In this document: in pieces, positions 8,789 to 17,943 of the stretch
Position numbering within the stretch: position 1 is the first letter of the stretch
How the letters are laid out: every line of letters begins with the position of its first letter
Origin: Aromatoleum anaerobium
GTDB taxonomy: Bacteria; Pseudomonadota; Gammaproteobacteria; Burkholderiales; Rhodocyclaceae
Direction: 5' to 3'
Length of the DNA stretch: 64,000 nt
Assembly (NCBI RefSeq): GCF_012910705.2
Contig: NZ_WTVG02000037.1
Span: 124,001-188,000 of the forward strand
Program-made: the position numbers and the translations under genes
The notes under the pieces: model-generated
The model's database searches: none
Told to the model about the DNA's origin: nothing
What the model saw: only the letters and a program-made list of their open reading frames with translations

Positions 8789-9493
8789 ATGTTCTATCGA
8801 CTTACGAAGCTGCAGGGCTACTCGATCGATGCCACCGACGGCACGATCGGCTGTGTCGAGGATGTGTACTTCGACGCCGAGTGGTGGGGCGTGCGCTATT
8901 TTGTCGTCAGGGCCGGGAACTGGCTGCGCGGGCGCGAGGTGCTGATCTCGCCGCGGGCGATTCGCCCGGGCGCCTGGAGCGGCGAAGCGATTCCGACGAA
9001 CCTGAGCCGCGAGCAGATCGAGAAGAGCCCGCCCGTCGACACCGGGCACCCCGTCTCGCGACATTACGAAATGGCGCATGCCGCCCATTACCGCGCTGGC
9101 CATCACTGGAACGGCCCGCACAGCCGGGCCGGCGGCCCGTTCGGCATGCTGCTCGGAACGGCGCAACTGCGGCCGGGGAACGAGGGGCGCCAGTTGGAAG
9201 CCATTGCCGAACGCGAGATCGAGGCCGCTGAACGCTCTCATCTGCGCAGCGGCGCCGAAGTCGTCGGGTACGACATCGAGGCGACGGATGGCACGATCGG
9301 CACCGTCGAGGACTTCCTCATCGACGACGAGAACTGGCGCGTCGGCTACCTGCTCGTCGACAAGCGCAACTGGGTGGCGCGCGGGCACGTCCTGATCCCC
9401 GTCCAGGCGCTGGATTGCATCGACTGGGGAGCGGGTCTGGTGCGGCTGACGATGACGCGGGACGAGGTCACGCGCAGCGCCGGTTATCCATAA
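8789..9493 (+). CDS. double PRC-barrel domain protein (paralogue of the 7501 gene)
   Basis: A 234-aa protein, again with two PRC-barrel units: [19 protein letters not shown] near the N-terminus and [20 protein letters not shown] at about residue 170, followed by [17 protein letters not shown]. Overall layout, the ISP(R)AIRPG linker and the [17 protein letters not shown] hinge match the 7501 gene, so the two arose by duplication. The ATG at 8789 is preferred over 8774 because GAAGGAGG sits just upstream of it. Function unknown; a stress-response or envelope role is common for the family but is not shown here. It converges with the iaa operon end at 9599. Confidence 0.85.
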   Translation: MFYRLTKLQGYSIDATDGTIGCVEDVYFDAEWWGVRYFVVRAGNWLRGREVLISPRAIRPGAWSGEAIPTNLSREQIEKSPPVDTGHPVSRHYEMAHAAHYRAGHHWNGPHSRAGGPFGMLLGTAQLRPGNEGRQLEAIAEREIEAAERSHLRSGAEVVGYDIEATDGTIGTVEDFLIDDENWRVGYLLVDKRNWVARGHVLIPVQALDCIDWGAGLVRLTMTRDEVTRSAGYP

Positions 9494-9598
9494 ACGGCGG
9501 CTCTGCGCCAGCACGCCCCCGGCGCAACACCTCGACCAGGCCCGCAACCGGCAGGAACGCGACGGGCGGGCGCCCGCAGCGCCCCGCCCCGATGACGC

Positions 9599-10747
9599 TT
9601 ATTTCGCCAGCGTCCAACCGCCGTCCTTGACCGCGATCAGCACGCGGCCGCGTTCGTCGAAGCCGCTGTGGTCGTCTTTCGTCATGTTGTAGACGCCCTG
9701 CGTGCCGACCAGCTCGGTGGTCTGCTCGAGGCTGTCGCGCAGCGCCGCACGGAACTCCTTCGTGCCGGGCTTCGCGGTCTTCGCGGCAAGCGGGATCGCC
9801 TGCTGCAGCAGCAGGCCAGCGTCATAGACGTTGGCGCCGAAAGTCGCCGGCCGCGAGCCGTACGCCTTTTCGTACGCGGCGATGTACTCGGTCGCGACTT
9901 TCTTCGACGGGTTGCTGTCGGCGATCTCGGGCAGCACCAGCATCAGGCTCGCGGCGAGGATCGTGCCTTCGACTTTCTTGCCGCCGAGCTTGAGGAAGTC
10001 CGGCAGCGCGGCGCCGTGGGTCTGATAGATCCGCCCGGTGTAGCCCTGGTCGCGCAGCGTCGTCTGCGGCAGCACTGCCGGCCCGCCGGCCGCGGCGACG
10101 AGCACCGCGTCCGGGTTCGCGCCGAGGATCTTCAGGCTCTGGCCGGTGACTGATGCATCCTGGCGCTGGAAGCGCTCGTTCGCGATGATCTGGATGCCGT
10201 TGGCGGCGGCGAGCGCGGAGAACACCTTGTGCCAGTTTTCGCCGTACGGATCGCCGACGCCGATGAAGCCGATCGTCTTCACGCCGCTTTTGACCATGTG
10301 CTCCATCAGCGCCCTGGCGATGATGTCGTCGTTCTGGGTGGTCTTGAACACCCATTTCTTCTTGTCGTCCATCGGCGTGACGACCGCCGCGGTGCCGACC
10401 GGCGCGAGCAGCGGCACGCCGGCCTCGGCGATGAACTGGATCACGCCCATCGCGTTCGGCGAGCCGGAGGGCCCGATGATCGCGTCGACGTTCTGTTCCG
10501 AGATCAGCTTCTTGACCGCGGTCACCGACGCGGTCGGGTCGCTCGCGTCGTCGAGCGCGATGTACTCGACCGTCAGGTCGCCGATCTTCGCCGGCAGCAG
10601 CGCCACCGTGTTCTTCTGCGGAATGCCGACCAGCGCCGTCGGGCCGGTCGCGGACGAAACCACGCCGATTCTGACCTGCGCGTGGGCCGGCAGGGAGGCT
10701 GTCAGGAAAAGGCCTGACAGGACCATCAGCATCGTTTTCATTTTCAT
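9599..10747 (-). CDS. ABC transporter substrate-binding protein, LIV/HAAT type (orphan)
   Basis: A 382-aa periplasmic binding protein with a clear signal peptide (residues 1-23, ending AHAQ). It is of the branched-chain amino-acid/amide type I fold: VRIGVVSSATGPTALVG, EYIALDDASDPTASVTAVKKLI, IIGPSGSPNAMGVI. It is the last gene of the long catabolic operon, 213 bp after the CoA transferase, and no permease or ATPase gene adjoins it. It therefore probably delivers its ligand to a LIV permease encoded elsewhere, for example the 29669-32938 system or one outside the window. By context the ligand may be indoleacetate or a related aromatic acid; this is inference. Confidence 0.87.
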   Translation of the reverse strand: MKMKTMLMVLSGLFLTASLPAHAQVRIGVVSSATGPTALVGIPQKNTVALLPAKIGDLTVEYIALDDASDPTASVTAVKKLISEQNVDAIIGPSGSPNAMGVIQFIAEAGVPLLAPVGTAAVVTPMDDKKKWVFKTTQNDDIIARALMEHMVKSGVKTIGFIGVGDPYGENWHKVFSALAAANGIQIIANERFQRQDASVTGQSLKILGANPDAVLVAAAGGPAVLPQTTLRDQGYTGRIYQTHGAALPDFLKLGGKKVEGTILAASLMLVLPEIADSNPSKKVATEYIAAYEKAYGSRPATFGANVYDAGLLLQQAIPLAAKTAKPGTKEFRAALRDSLEQTTELVGTQGVYNMTKDDHSGFDERGRVLIAVKDGGWTLAK

Positions 10748-10960
10748 GTTTTCTTGTCTCCTGCGGTGTGGACCAAAAAGACCGGATTGCTGCTGCGCGT
10801 GAAGAACTCAGGGTTCGGAAGACTTACCTCGCTGTCGCTGGAAAATGCTTTCCGGGAGGCATGGGAAATACGGCGCGGGCTGCCTCTCCCGGTGCAGCGC
10901 CCGCGCCGGCCCGACATGCTGCAGTCGAGCCGCTTTTCGCTTGGTGCCGTTGCGGCACGC

Positions 10961-12154
10961 TCAGCCGGCGACGATGCCCCGTTCGCGCAGCTGCGCGATC
11001 GCCTCGTCCGCGTAGCCCGCTTCGCGCAGCACCGCGCAGGTGTCCTGCCCGTACTTCGCCGGAAACGCCAGTTCGCCGCTCGCGCCGGCGACGTCGACGG
11101 CCATCGGCTGCATGTGCACGAGCCGGCCGCCGGGCGTGTGCGTCGTCGTCAGGCGGCGGCGCACCGCCTCCATGTCGCGCACTGCCGGGATGTCATGGAT
11201 CGGTGCGTGCGGAATGGTCGCGTCGCGAAAGTCCGCGGCGATCTCGGCGGTTGCAAAGCGCGTCGTCACCGCCGCCATGTCGTGGTGGATCGCGTCGCGC
11301 TCCTTGTGGCGCCCTTCGTTCGTCGCGCGGGCGCCTGCGGCGAGCGACGCGAACTTCGGGATCTCGGTGAGGCGGCGCCACTGCACGTCGCTGCCGATCG
11401 CCAGGTAGATGAAGCCGTCCGCGGTCGGGTAGACGTTGGTCGGGATGAACTTGCGGTGCGCGTTGCCGCAGCGCGTGATCTCCGCAGGCGCGCAGTCGAA
11501 GTCGAGCAGCGGCAGCGTCGTGATGAGCCACGACGCAGCGGCCTGCAGCATCGACACGTCGATGCGGCTGCCCTTGCCCGTTTCGGCACGTTCGAGCAGC
11601 GCCAGCATGACATTGGCGAAGACTTCGTCGCCCGCCTTGAGGTCGACGATCGGCACGCCGGCGAGCGTCGGCGGGCCGTCGGCGTCGCCGGTGAGCTCCA
11701 TGTAGCCCGCCATCGCCTGCAGCACCGGATCGTAGCCGGGCGCGTCCGGGTAGTCCGGGCCCATCGCCGAGATGCCGGCCCAGATCAGGTCGGGCTTCGT
11801 GCGGCTCAGCGTCTCGTAGTCGATGCCGAGCTGCGCGTAGCGGCGCGGCACGGTGTTGCAGCAGAACACGTCGACGTCGAGCTCGACGAGCAGGCGCCGC
11901 AGCAGCGCCTGGCCGTCGGGCTCCTTCAGGTTGATCGCGATCGCCTCCTTGCCGACGTTGGGCGCGATGAAATACGTGCGCCGGTCGTCATCGACGACGT
12001 TCGCGCCGATGTAGCGATTCGGGTCGCCGGGCAGGCCGCCACCGGAGGGCGTCGATTCGAGGCGGATCACGCGCCAGCCGAGCTGGGCGAAGCGCAGCGT
12101 CGCGTACGGCATCGACAGCGCCTGCTCCATCGAGAGGACGGTGCGCCTTTTCAT
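10961..12154 (-). CDS. iaaL: family III CoA transferase (phenylsuccinyl-CoA transferase type, IaaL-like)
   Basis: A 397-aa CaiB/BaiF-type (family III) CoA transferase. Typical stretches are [12 protein letters not shown] near the N-terminus, [27 protein letters not shown], and the TG..DGPP...VDLKAG region, where the Asp at about residue 168 is the expected nucleophile. In Aromatoleum aromaticum the corresponding IaaL transfers CoA to (2-aminophenyl)succinate-type dicarboxylates, giving the substrate of the mutase encoded further upstream in this operon. The start overlaps the stop of the molybdenum subunit gene (ATGA, 12151-12154), so translation is coupled. The general family is certain; the specific substrate follows from the operon context. 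Confidence 0.86.
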   Translation of the reverse strand: MKRRTVLSMEQALSMPYATLRFAQLGWRVIRLESTPSGGGLPGDPNRYIGANVVDDDRRTYFIAPNVGKEAIAINLKEPDGQALLRRLLVELDVDVFCCNTVPRRYAQLGIDYETLSRTKPDLIWAGISAMGPDYPDAPGYDPVLQAMAGYMELTGDADGPPTLAGVPIVDLKAGDEVFANVMLALLERAETGKGSRIDVSMLQAAASWLITTLPLLDFDCAPAEITRCGNAHRKFIPTNVYPTADGFIYLAIGSDVQWRRLTEIPKFASLAAGARATNEGRHKERDAIHHDMAAVTTRFATAEIAADFRDATIPHAPIHDIPAVRDMEAVRRRLTTTHTPGGRLVHMQPMAVDVAGASGELAFPAKYGQDTCAVLREAGYADEAIAQLRERGIVAG

Positions 12155-14568
12155 GTCGTCGTCACCTTCCACGCTTGCAGCTGCGGTTTTTCGGCCTTGC
12201 CGTGCAGCGCCCGATACACCGCCTCCGGCGTGAAAGGCAGCGCGAAAATGCGCACGCCGGTGGCGTTGTAGATCGCGTTTGCGGCGGCCGCGGCAATGCA
12301 GATCGACGGCGCTTCGCCGACGCCTTTCGCACCCTGCGGGCCTTCGCCGTCCATCGACTCGATGAACGAGATGTCCATCTCGGGGATTTCCGGCGCAGTG
12401 ACGAGCTTGTAGTCGCGGAAGTTCGGGTTGCGCGTGACGCCGTTGTCGACGATCAGGTTCTCGGTCAGCGCGTAACCCTGGCCCATGACGACGCCGCCTT
12501 CGATCTGGCCTTCGATGCCGAGGCGGTTCAGTACGCGGCCGACGTCGTGCGCGCCGGTGACTTTCGTCATTTTCACGATGCCGGTGTCGGTGTCGACTTC
12601 GACTTCGACGACCTGCGTCGCCCACGCGTACGCGGCCGACACGTCGCCCTTGAAGCCCTTGTCCTGATGCACGCTGGGCGGCTCGTAGTAGAAGGTCGTC
12701 ATGACGAGCTCGGCCTTGTCGGAAAAGTGCAGGTTGCGCATCAGCCGCGCGAGCTCGACGACCGGCTCGCCGGTGTCGGCCTTGATGACGAAGCCGCCGC
12801 GCAAATCCAGCGCGGTCTCGTCGCAGCCGTGCTTCTTTGCCGCCGCCGCGAGGATCTTCGCTTTCGCCTTCTTCGCCGCGCCGATCGCCGAGTTGCCGGC
12901 GATGAAAGTCGTGCGGCTCGCATGCACGCCGACGTCCCATGGCGTGATCGCGGTGTCGTTGTTGACGACCGTGACCGCCGAGATCGGCAGGCCGAGTTCC
13001 TCGCAGACGAGCTGCGACAGCACGGTCTCCGAGCCCTGGCCGATCTCGGACGCGCCGGTGATCAAGGTCACGTTGGCGAAGTCGTCGAGCTTCAGGATCG
13101 TGCCGCAGCCGTCCGACGGGTAGATCTTCGCCCCGCCGCCGACGTGCAGCATCGACGCGATGCCGATGCCGCGCTTGACCGGACCGGCGTCGCCGCGATG
13201 CACGATGTTGTCGCGGTGCTTCGCCTGGTAGTCGCTGCGTTCGGCCGCGGTCGTGAGGCATTCCTTGAAGCCGCAGCTCTTGAACTTCATGCCCTGGCCG
13301 GTGACTTCGCCGGCGTCCTGCGCGTTCTTCAGCCGGAACTCGAGCGGGTCCATCTGGATCGCCTCGGCCAGCATGTCCATGTGCTGTTCGATGGCGAACG
13401 TCGCCTGCAGGTTGCCGTAGCCGCGGAACGATCCGGCGTACGGGTTGTTCGTGTACACCGCGGTCGTGTGGTAGTCGCACGCCGGCACGCGATACAGCGA
13501 CGAGAAGGTCTGCATCATGACGAACGGCGTCGTCGCACCCCACGACGTGTAGGCGCCGTTGTCGTGCAGCGTGTGCACCTGGCGGAACGTCAGCGTGCCG
13601 TCCTTCTTGCAGCCGGAGCGCAGCGTCAAGAGCACCGGCTGGCGCGTCGGCGACGCGAGGAACTCCTCTTCGCGCGAGAACACCATCTTCACCGGCCGCT
13701 GCGCGGCGCGCGCGAGGAAGATGCAGATGACTTCGAACGGGTAGATGTCGAGCTTCGAGCCGAAGCCGCCGCCGATCGGCGGCTGGATGATGCGGATGCG
13801 GCTCGGGTCCATGTGCAGGTATTCGGCGAACTCGCGCTTGTGCAGGAACGGCACCTGCGTGTTCGAGTACATCAGGAGGTTCCCGGACGCGTCGAACTCG
13901 GCGATGATGCCCGACACGCCCATGCAGCAGTGCGTCACGTAATGCAGCTTGAACGTGTCCTCGAACACGACGTCGGACTCGGCTTCGGCCTGCGCGAGGT
14001 CGCCGTGCGTGTAGTCGAACTGCATCGCGATGTTGTCGGGCTTGCCGGCGAATGCGATCGGTGCATTCGGCTTCAGATGCAGGTGCTTGCCGTCGGCGCC
14101 GTGCGGTTCCGGATGGATCAGCGGCGCGCCGGGCTTCAGCGCGTCCTGCGGGTCGCTGATGATCGGCAGATCCTCGTATTCGACGCGGATCAGTTTCAGC
14201 GCCGCTTCGGCGATCTCCTCGGAGTCGGCGGCGACCGCGGCGATCTCGTCGCGCAGGCTCCTGACGCGCTCGCCTTTGAGCGGCAGGTGGTCGCGCGCGA
14301 CGCCGATCGGCTGCTGGTCCGGCACGTCCGCTGCGGTCAGCACGACATGCACGCCGGGCAGCGCTTTCGCCGCCGACGTGTCAATCGAGACGATGCGCGC
14401 ATGCACGCGCGACGAGCGCAGGATCTTCGCGTGCAGCTGCCCCGGCAGCACCATGTCCTGGATGTAGCGCGTCTTGCCGGCCGCCTTCTCGGGCGCGTCC
14501 TTTTTCTGGATGCGCTTGCCGATCAGTGTGTCGGCCTCGATGAAATGGGTCTTCTCTGCAACATTCAT
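12151..14568 (-). CDS. molybdenum hydroxylase, large (molybdopterin) subunit
   Basis: An 805-aa xanthine-dehydrogenase-family catalytic subunit. It has the aldehyde-oxidase a/b hammerhead at residues about 20-130, the molybdopterin loop GGGFGSK at about 264, [18 protein letters not shown], and [10 protein letters not shown] near residue 747, whose Glu is the conserved catalytic base. Known indoleacetate degraders use such an enzyme to hydroxylate the indole ring at C2 to the 2-oxo (oxindole) form, with oxygen from water; that is the likely job here. The ATG at 14568 is used because GAGGAG precedes it and the FeS-subunit stop is 12 bp upstream. The longer open frame to 14913 only overlaps that gene. 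It is nearest to the HcrA/XdhB-like group; assignment to the iaa pathway is by context. Confidence 0.9.
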   Translation of the reverse strand: MNVAEKTHFIEADTLIGKRIQKKDAPEKAAGKTRYIQDMVLPGQLHAKILRSSRVHARIVSIDTSAAKALPGVHVVLTAADVPDQQPIGVARDHLPLKGERVRSLRDEIAAVAADSEEIAEAALKLIRVEYEDLPIISDPQDALKPGAPLIHPEPHGADGKHLHLKPNAPIAFAGKPDNIAMQFDYTHGDLAQAEAESDVVFEDTFKLHYVTHCCMGVSGIIAEFDASGNLLMYSNTQVPFLHKREFAEYLHMDPSRIRIIQPPIGGGFGSKLDIYPFEVICIFLARAAQRPVKMVFSREEEFLASPTRQPVLLTLRSGCKKDGTLTFRQVHTLHDNGAYTSWGATTPFVMMQTFSSLYRVPACDYHTTAVYTNNPYAGSFRGYGNLQATFAIEQHMDMLAEAIQMDPLEFRLKNAQDAGEVTGQGMKFKSCGFKECLTTAAERSDYQAKHRDNIVHRGDAGPVKRGIGIASMLHVGGGAKIYPSDGCGTILKLDDFANVTLITGASEIGQGSETVLSQLVCEELGLPISAVTVVNNDTAITPWDVGVHASRTTFIAGNSAIGAAKKAKAKILAAAAKKHGCDETALDLRGGFVIKADTGEPVVELARLMRNLHFSDKAELVMTTFYYEPPSVHQDKGFKGDVSAAYAWATQVVEVEVDTDTGIVKMTKVTGAHDVGRVLNRLGIEGQIEGGVVMGQGYALTENLIVDNGVTRNPNFRDYKLVTAPEIPEMDISFIESMDGEGPQGAKGVGEAPSICIAAAAANAIYNATGVRIFALPFTPEAVYRALHGKAEKPQLQAWKVTTT

Positions 14569-14579
14569 CGCATCGCTCC

Positions 14580-15053
14580 TCATTTTCCGCCGCAGCACGC
14601 GGATTCGATCGCGTCGACGATCTTCTTGTAGCCGGTGCAGCGGCACAGGTTGCCTTCGATGCCGCGCTTGATCGTCTCGGCGTCCGCGTCGGGGTGCGTG
14701 GCGAGGAGGTGGGCGGCCTGCACCACCATGCCCGGCGTGCAGAAACCGCACTGCACCGCGCCGTGCTCGACGAAGGCTTCGCGCAGCGCGTCGGCGCGCG
14801 GGTCGGCGGCGAGGCCTTCGATCGTGACGAGGTCGCGGCCGTCGCAGTCCACTGCGAACATCAGGCACGAGTTCATCGACAGGCCGTCGACCTGGATCGT
14901 GCATGCGCCGCATTCGCCTTCGCCGCAGCCGTATTTCGTGCCGGTGAGCCCGACGACGTCGCGCAGCATGTCGAGCGCGGTCATGCCGACGTCGACGGTG
15001 ACGCGCTTCTTCACGCCGTTCAGGGTAAAGCCGATGTCATGCTTGAGCGACAT
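14580..15053 (-). CDS. molybdenum hydroxylase, [2Fe-2S] subunit
   Basis: A 157-aa small subunit carrying both iron-sulfur sites of the enzyme. The N-terminal plant-type ferredoxin cluster is CGEGECGACTIQVDG with a further Cys in the NSC segment. The C-terminal all-helical cluster is QCGFCTPG plus CRCTGY. The length is standard for XdhC/HcrC/CoxS subunits. Electrons from the molybdenum site pass through these clusters to the FAD subunit. Its start overlaps the 3' end of the FAD-subunit gene by 17 bp. The last residues (ACCGGK) contain an extra Cys pair of no known role. Confidence 0.93.
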   Translation of the reverse strand: MSLKHDIGFTLNGVKKRVTVDVGMTALDMLRDVVGLTGTKYGCGEGECGACTIQVDGLSMNSCLMFAVDCDGRDLVTIEGLAADPRADALREAFVEHGAVQCGFCTPGMVVQAAHLLATHPDADAETIKRGIEGNLCRCTGYKKIVDAIESACCGGK

Positions 15054-15903
15054 GGTCGAGAATCCTTTTCGTCATGTTGTGGATCAGTTCCTTGCGGTAC
15101 CACGCGGTCGCGCGCACGTCGTCGATCGGGTTGACCTCGTCGCGTGCGGCGCTCGCGACCGCTTCGATCGTCGCCTCGTCGAGGCGCCGGCCTTCGAGCG
15201 CCTCTTCGGTGCGCGCCGCGCGGATCGGGGTCGGCGCGACGGCGCCGAACGCGACGCGCGCGTTCGAGATCACGCCGTTGTCGATCACGCCGGCGATGCC
15301 GATCGAGATCGCCGAGATGTCGAGCGCGGGGCGCGTGCCGAACTTGAAGAAGCGCGCGACATGGCCGGCTTTCGGCAACGGGATGCGCACCGCGGTCAGG
15401 AGTTCGTTTGCGGCACGCTTCGTGCGGCCCGGGCCGGTGAAGAATTCGGCGAGCGGCAGGCGGCGCGTCGTCACCGAACCATTCGGCTTCGATGCGAGCT
15501 CGACCTCCGCATCGAGCACGATGAGCGGCACCAGCGTGTCGCCGGCGGGCGAGGCGTTGCCGATGTTGCCGCCGAGGGTGCCCGCGTTGCGGATCTGGTC
15601 GCTGGCGAAATGGTCACAGGCGTCGGCGAGCACCGGCAGGTATTCCTTGACGAGCGGGTCGTTGAGGATCTCGGTGATGGTCGTGAGCGCGCCGATGCGG
15701 ATCGCGTCATTGTCGAGCGCGATGCCTTTCAGTTCCGGGATGCGGCGGATGTTCATCAGCGTGCGCTTGATCGCGAGCCGTCCCGCCTTGCTCTGCGGCA
15801 TCAGGTCGGTGCCGCCGGCGAGGATCGTGACTTCGCCCTGCTGCAGGATGCCGACCGCCTCGTCGAGAGTGGCCGGTGCGAGATATTGTTCGATTGGGGT
15901 CAT
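15037..15903 (-). CDS. molybdenum hydroxylase, FAD subunit
   Basis: A 288-aa CoxM/XdhB-type flavoprotein subunit. FAD-contact motifs are LAGGTDLMPQSKAG (about residues 31-45) and IRNAGTLGGNIGNASPAGD (about 105-122). There is no cysteine-rich insertion, so it lacks the extra [4Fe-4S] cluster that marks 4-hydroxybenzoyl-CoA reductase beta subunits. This supports a hydroxylase rather than a low-potential reductase. MTPIEQYLAPATLDEAV at 15903 is the family's normal N-terminus, so the longer frame to 15945 was not used. It follows the mutase large subunit by 10 bp. Confidence 0.91.
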   Translation of the reverse strand: MTPIEQYLAPATLDEAVGILQQGEVTILAGGTDLMPQSKAGRLAIKRTLMNIRRIPELKGIALDNDAIRIGALTTITEILNDPLVKEYLPVLADACDHFASDQIRNAGTLGGNIGNASPAGDTLVPLIVLDAEVELASKPNGSVTTRRLPLAEFFTGPGRTKRAANELLTAVRIPLPKAGHVARFFKFGTRPALDISAISIGIAGVIDNGVISNARVAFGAVAPTPIRAARTEEALEGRRLDEATIEAVASAARDEVNPIDDVRATAWYRKELIHNMTKRILDHVAQA

Positions 15904-15913
15904 TCGCAATTCC

Positions 15914-17527
15914 TCAGAAGCGGATCGGTTCCTGGTAGCGGCCATAGACCTTCACCAGTTCCTTCGTGATTTCGCCGACGCTGGCATAGGCCTTGACCGC
16001 CTCGACGATCGCCGGCATGACGTTCGCACCGGCGCGGGCGGCTTCGCTGACGGCGGCGAGCGTGCGCGCGACGTGCTCGCTGTCGCGCTCGGCGCGAACC
16101 TTGTTCAGCCCGTCCACCTGCACGCGCGCGTCGTCCTCGTTGTACGGGTGGAACTCGACCGGGTGCTCGTCCTCGTGCTCGTTGCGGTAGCGGTTGACGC
16201 CGACTTTCGGGAACTTGCCGGACTCGATGTCGCGCTGCATCTGGTACGCCTGCGCCGAGACTTTCGCCTGGATGATCCCTTCGGACACGAGCTTGACGAT
16301 GCCGCCCTGCGCATCGGTCTCGGCGATGATCTCCTCCATCTTGTCGCGCATGCGGTTCGTCATCGTCTCGACGTAGTACGAGCCGCCGAGTGGATCGACC
16401 GTCTCGGTCATCCCCATCTCCTCGATGAGGATCTGCATCGTCCGCAGCGAGATGCGCGCTGAATACTCGGTCGGGATCGTGTAGGCCTCGTCGTACGAGC
16501 ACAGCGCCATCGTCTGCGTGCCGGACAAGGCGCTGATCAGCGCGTAGTACGCGCCGCGCACGATGTTCAGCTCCGGCTGCTCGAACGTGAGCCCGCCGCC
16601 GCCGCCGGCCGCGATCATGCGCAGCCACATCGAGCCGGGCTTTTCGGCCTTGTACTCCTCCTTCATGATCTTCGCCCACAGGCTGCGGCCGGCGCGGAAC
16701 TTGCACACCTGCTCGAACAGGTTGCCGAAGATGTTGAAGTTGTACGACAGCCGGCCGGCGAACTCGTCCACCGCCAGGCCGCGCGCGATGACTTCGTCGG
16801 CGTAGGCCTTCGCGATGCAGAACGCGTAGGCCATCTCCTGCGCCGGGGTCGCGCCCGATTCGCGGATGTGGTAGCCGCACACCGACACCGGGCTGTACTT
16901 CGGCGCGTGCTCGGCGCAGTACTCGATCGTGTCGCCGACGAGCTTGATCGACGGCTCGACCGGGAAGATCCACGTGCCGCGGCCGATGAACTCCTTGAGG
17001 ATGTCGTTCTGCGCGGTGCCGCGCAGCTTCTTCACGTCGTAGCCGCGCTTCTCGGCCATCGCGAGGTACATCGCGATCGCGATCGCCGCCGCGCCGTTGA
17101 TCGTCATCGACACGGTGATCTTGTCGAGATCGATGCCGTCGAACGCGACCTCGAAGTCGCGCAAGGTGTCGATCGACATGCCGACGCGGCCGATCTCGCC
17201 GGCGGCGAGCGGGTCGTCGGAGTCGAGGCCGATCTGCGTCGGCAGGTCGAACGCGACGTTCAGGCCGGTCTGGCCGTTCGCGATCAGGTACTTGAAGCGC
17301 TGGTTCGTGTCATGCGGATTGCCGAAGCCGGCGTACTGGCGCATCGTCCAGGGCTGCTTGCGGTACATCTCGCGGTGGATGCCGCGCGTGAAAGGGTATT
17401 CGCCCGGCTCGCCGAGCATCGTCGTGCCGCCGCTCTCCTCGACGTCCGCCGCGGTGTAGAGCGGCTTGACTTCGAGCCCCGATTCGTTCGTGATGATTTT
17501 CAGCGTCGATTGCGCGCGATCGTTCAT
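15914..17527 (-). CDS. B12-dependent acyl-CoA mutase, large (substrate-binding) subunit
   Basis: A 537-aa TIM-barrel subunit of the methylmalonyl-/isobutyryl-CoA mutase family. Visible family blocks are QPWTMRQYAGFGNPHDTN, LNVAFDLPTQIGLDSDDP, GTAQNDILKEFIGRGTW, SVCGYHIRESGATPAQE (with the active-site His) and GGGGGLTFEQPELNIVRG. It has no B12-binding domain of its own; that is the separate 139-aa protein encoded just upstream. In the indoleacetate pathway the mutase is expected to rearrange (2-aminophenyl)succinyl-CoA to (2-aminobenzyl)malonyl-CoA. An ordinary methylmalonyl-CoA mutase cannot be excluded on sequence alone, but its position between a decarboxylating dehydrogenase and the Mo enzyme argues for the aromatic role. 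Published names for this pair are, as far as I recall, iaaG/iaaH. Confidence 0.9.
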   Translation of the reverse strand: MNDRAQSTLKIITNESGLEVKPLYTAADVEESGGTTMLGEPGEYPFTRGIHREMYRKQPWTMRQYAGFGNPHDTNQRFKYLIANGQTGLNVAFDLPTQIGLDSDDPLAAGEIGRVGMSIDTLRDFEVAFDGIDLDKITVSMTINGAAAIAIAMYLAMAEKRGYDVKKLRGTAQNDILKEFIGRGTWIFPVEPSIKLVGDTIEYCAEHAPKYSPVSVCGYHIRESGATPAQEMAYAFCIAKAYADEVIARGLAVDEFAGRLSYNFNIFGNLFEQVCKFRAGRSLWAKIMKEEYKAEKPGSMWLRMIAAGGGGGLTFEQPELNIVRGAYYALISALSGTQTMALCSYDEAYTIPTEYSARISLRTMQILIEEMGMTETVDPLGGSYYVETMTNRMRDKMEEIIAETDAQGGIVKLVSEGIIQAKVSAQAYQMQRDIESGKFPKVGVNRYRNEHEDEHPVEFHPYNEDDARVQVDGLNKVRAERDSEHVARTLAAVSEAARAGANVMPAIVEAVKAYASVGEITKELVKVYGRYQEPIRF

Positions 17528-17943
17528 GCGACGTGCTCCCGGACGTTCTCACGGATATAAGCGACGATCGCGTCGAGCTTCGAGCCGGTCGGGAAAATGC
17601 CCCTGAAGCCGAGCTCGCGCAGCGCGTCGTGGTCCTGCGCCGGCAGGTTGCCGCCGATCAGCCACAGCTTGTCCTGCAGGCCGTCGGCTTCGAGCAGCGG
17701 CTTCAACTTGCGGCAGAACGGCAGGTGCGAGCCTGCCATGCTGGAGAGCGCGATGACGTCGACGTCTTCCTCGAGCGAGATTCGCCCGACCTGTTCGGGC
17801 GTCTGGCGCAGGCCCGTGTAGATCACTTCGAAGCCCGCGTCCATCATCGCGCGGGCGACGATCTTCGCGCCCTGGTCGTGGCCGTCGAGGCCGGGCTTCG
17901 CGAGCAGGACCTTGATCCTGCGTTGCTGTCCTGTGTCGTTCAT
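17524..17943 (-). CDS. B12-dependent acyl-CoA mutase, small (cobalamin-binding) subunit
   Basis: A 139-aa stand-alone cobalamin-binding domain. The D-x-H-x-x-G motif appears as KPGLDGHDQGAKIVARAM (His about residue 23 would ligate cobalt), followed by DVIALSSMAGSH and IGGNLPAQDHDALRELGFRGIFPTG (quoted in part), which line the nucleotide tail. The length matches split mutases. It overlaps the large-subunit gene (ATGA at 17524-17527) and its own start overlaps the acyl-CoA dehydrogenase stop (17940-17943), giving equal translation of both mutase chains. Confidence 0.94.
   Translation of the reverse strand: MNDTGQQRRIKVLLAKPGLDGHDQGAKIVARAMMDAGFEVIYTGLRQTPEQVGRISLEEDVDVIALSSMAGSHLPFCRKLKPLLEADGLQDKLWLIGGNLPAQDHDALRELGFRGIFPTGSKLDAIVAYIRENVREHVA

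Noticed and set aside
8582-9547. Upstream extension of the sorbosone-dehydrogenase remnant as one 423-codon minus-strand protein
   Set aside because: The upstream part is antisense to the intact PRC-barrel gene at 8789; only the last 100 codons resemble a protein family.
12175-14631. 818-codon plus-strand open frame opposite the Mo subunit
   Set aside because: Shadow of the molybdenum hydroxylase gene; no domain or start signal.
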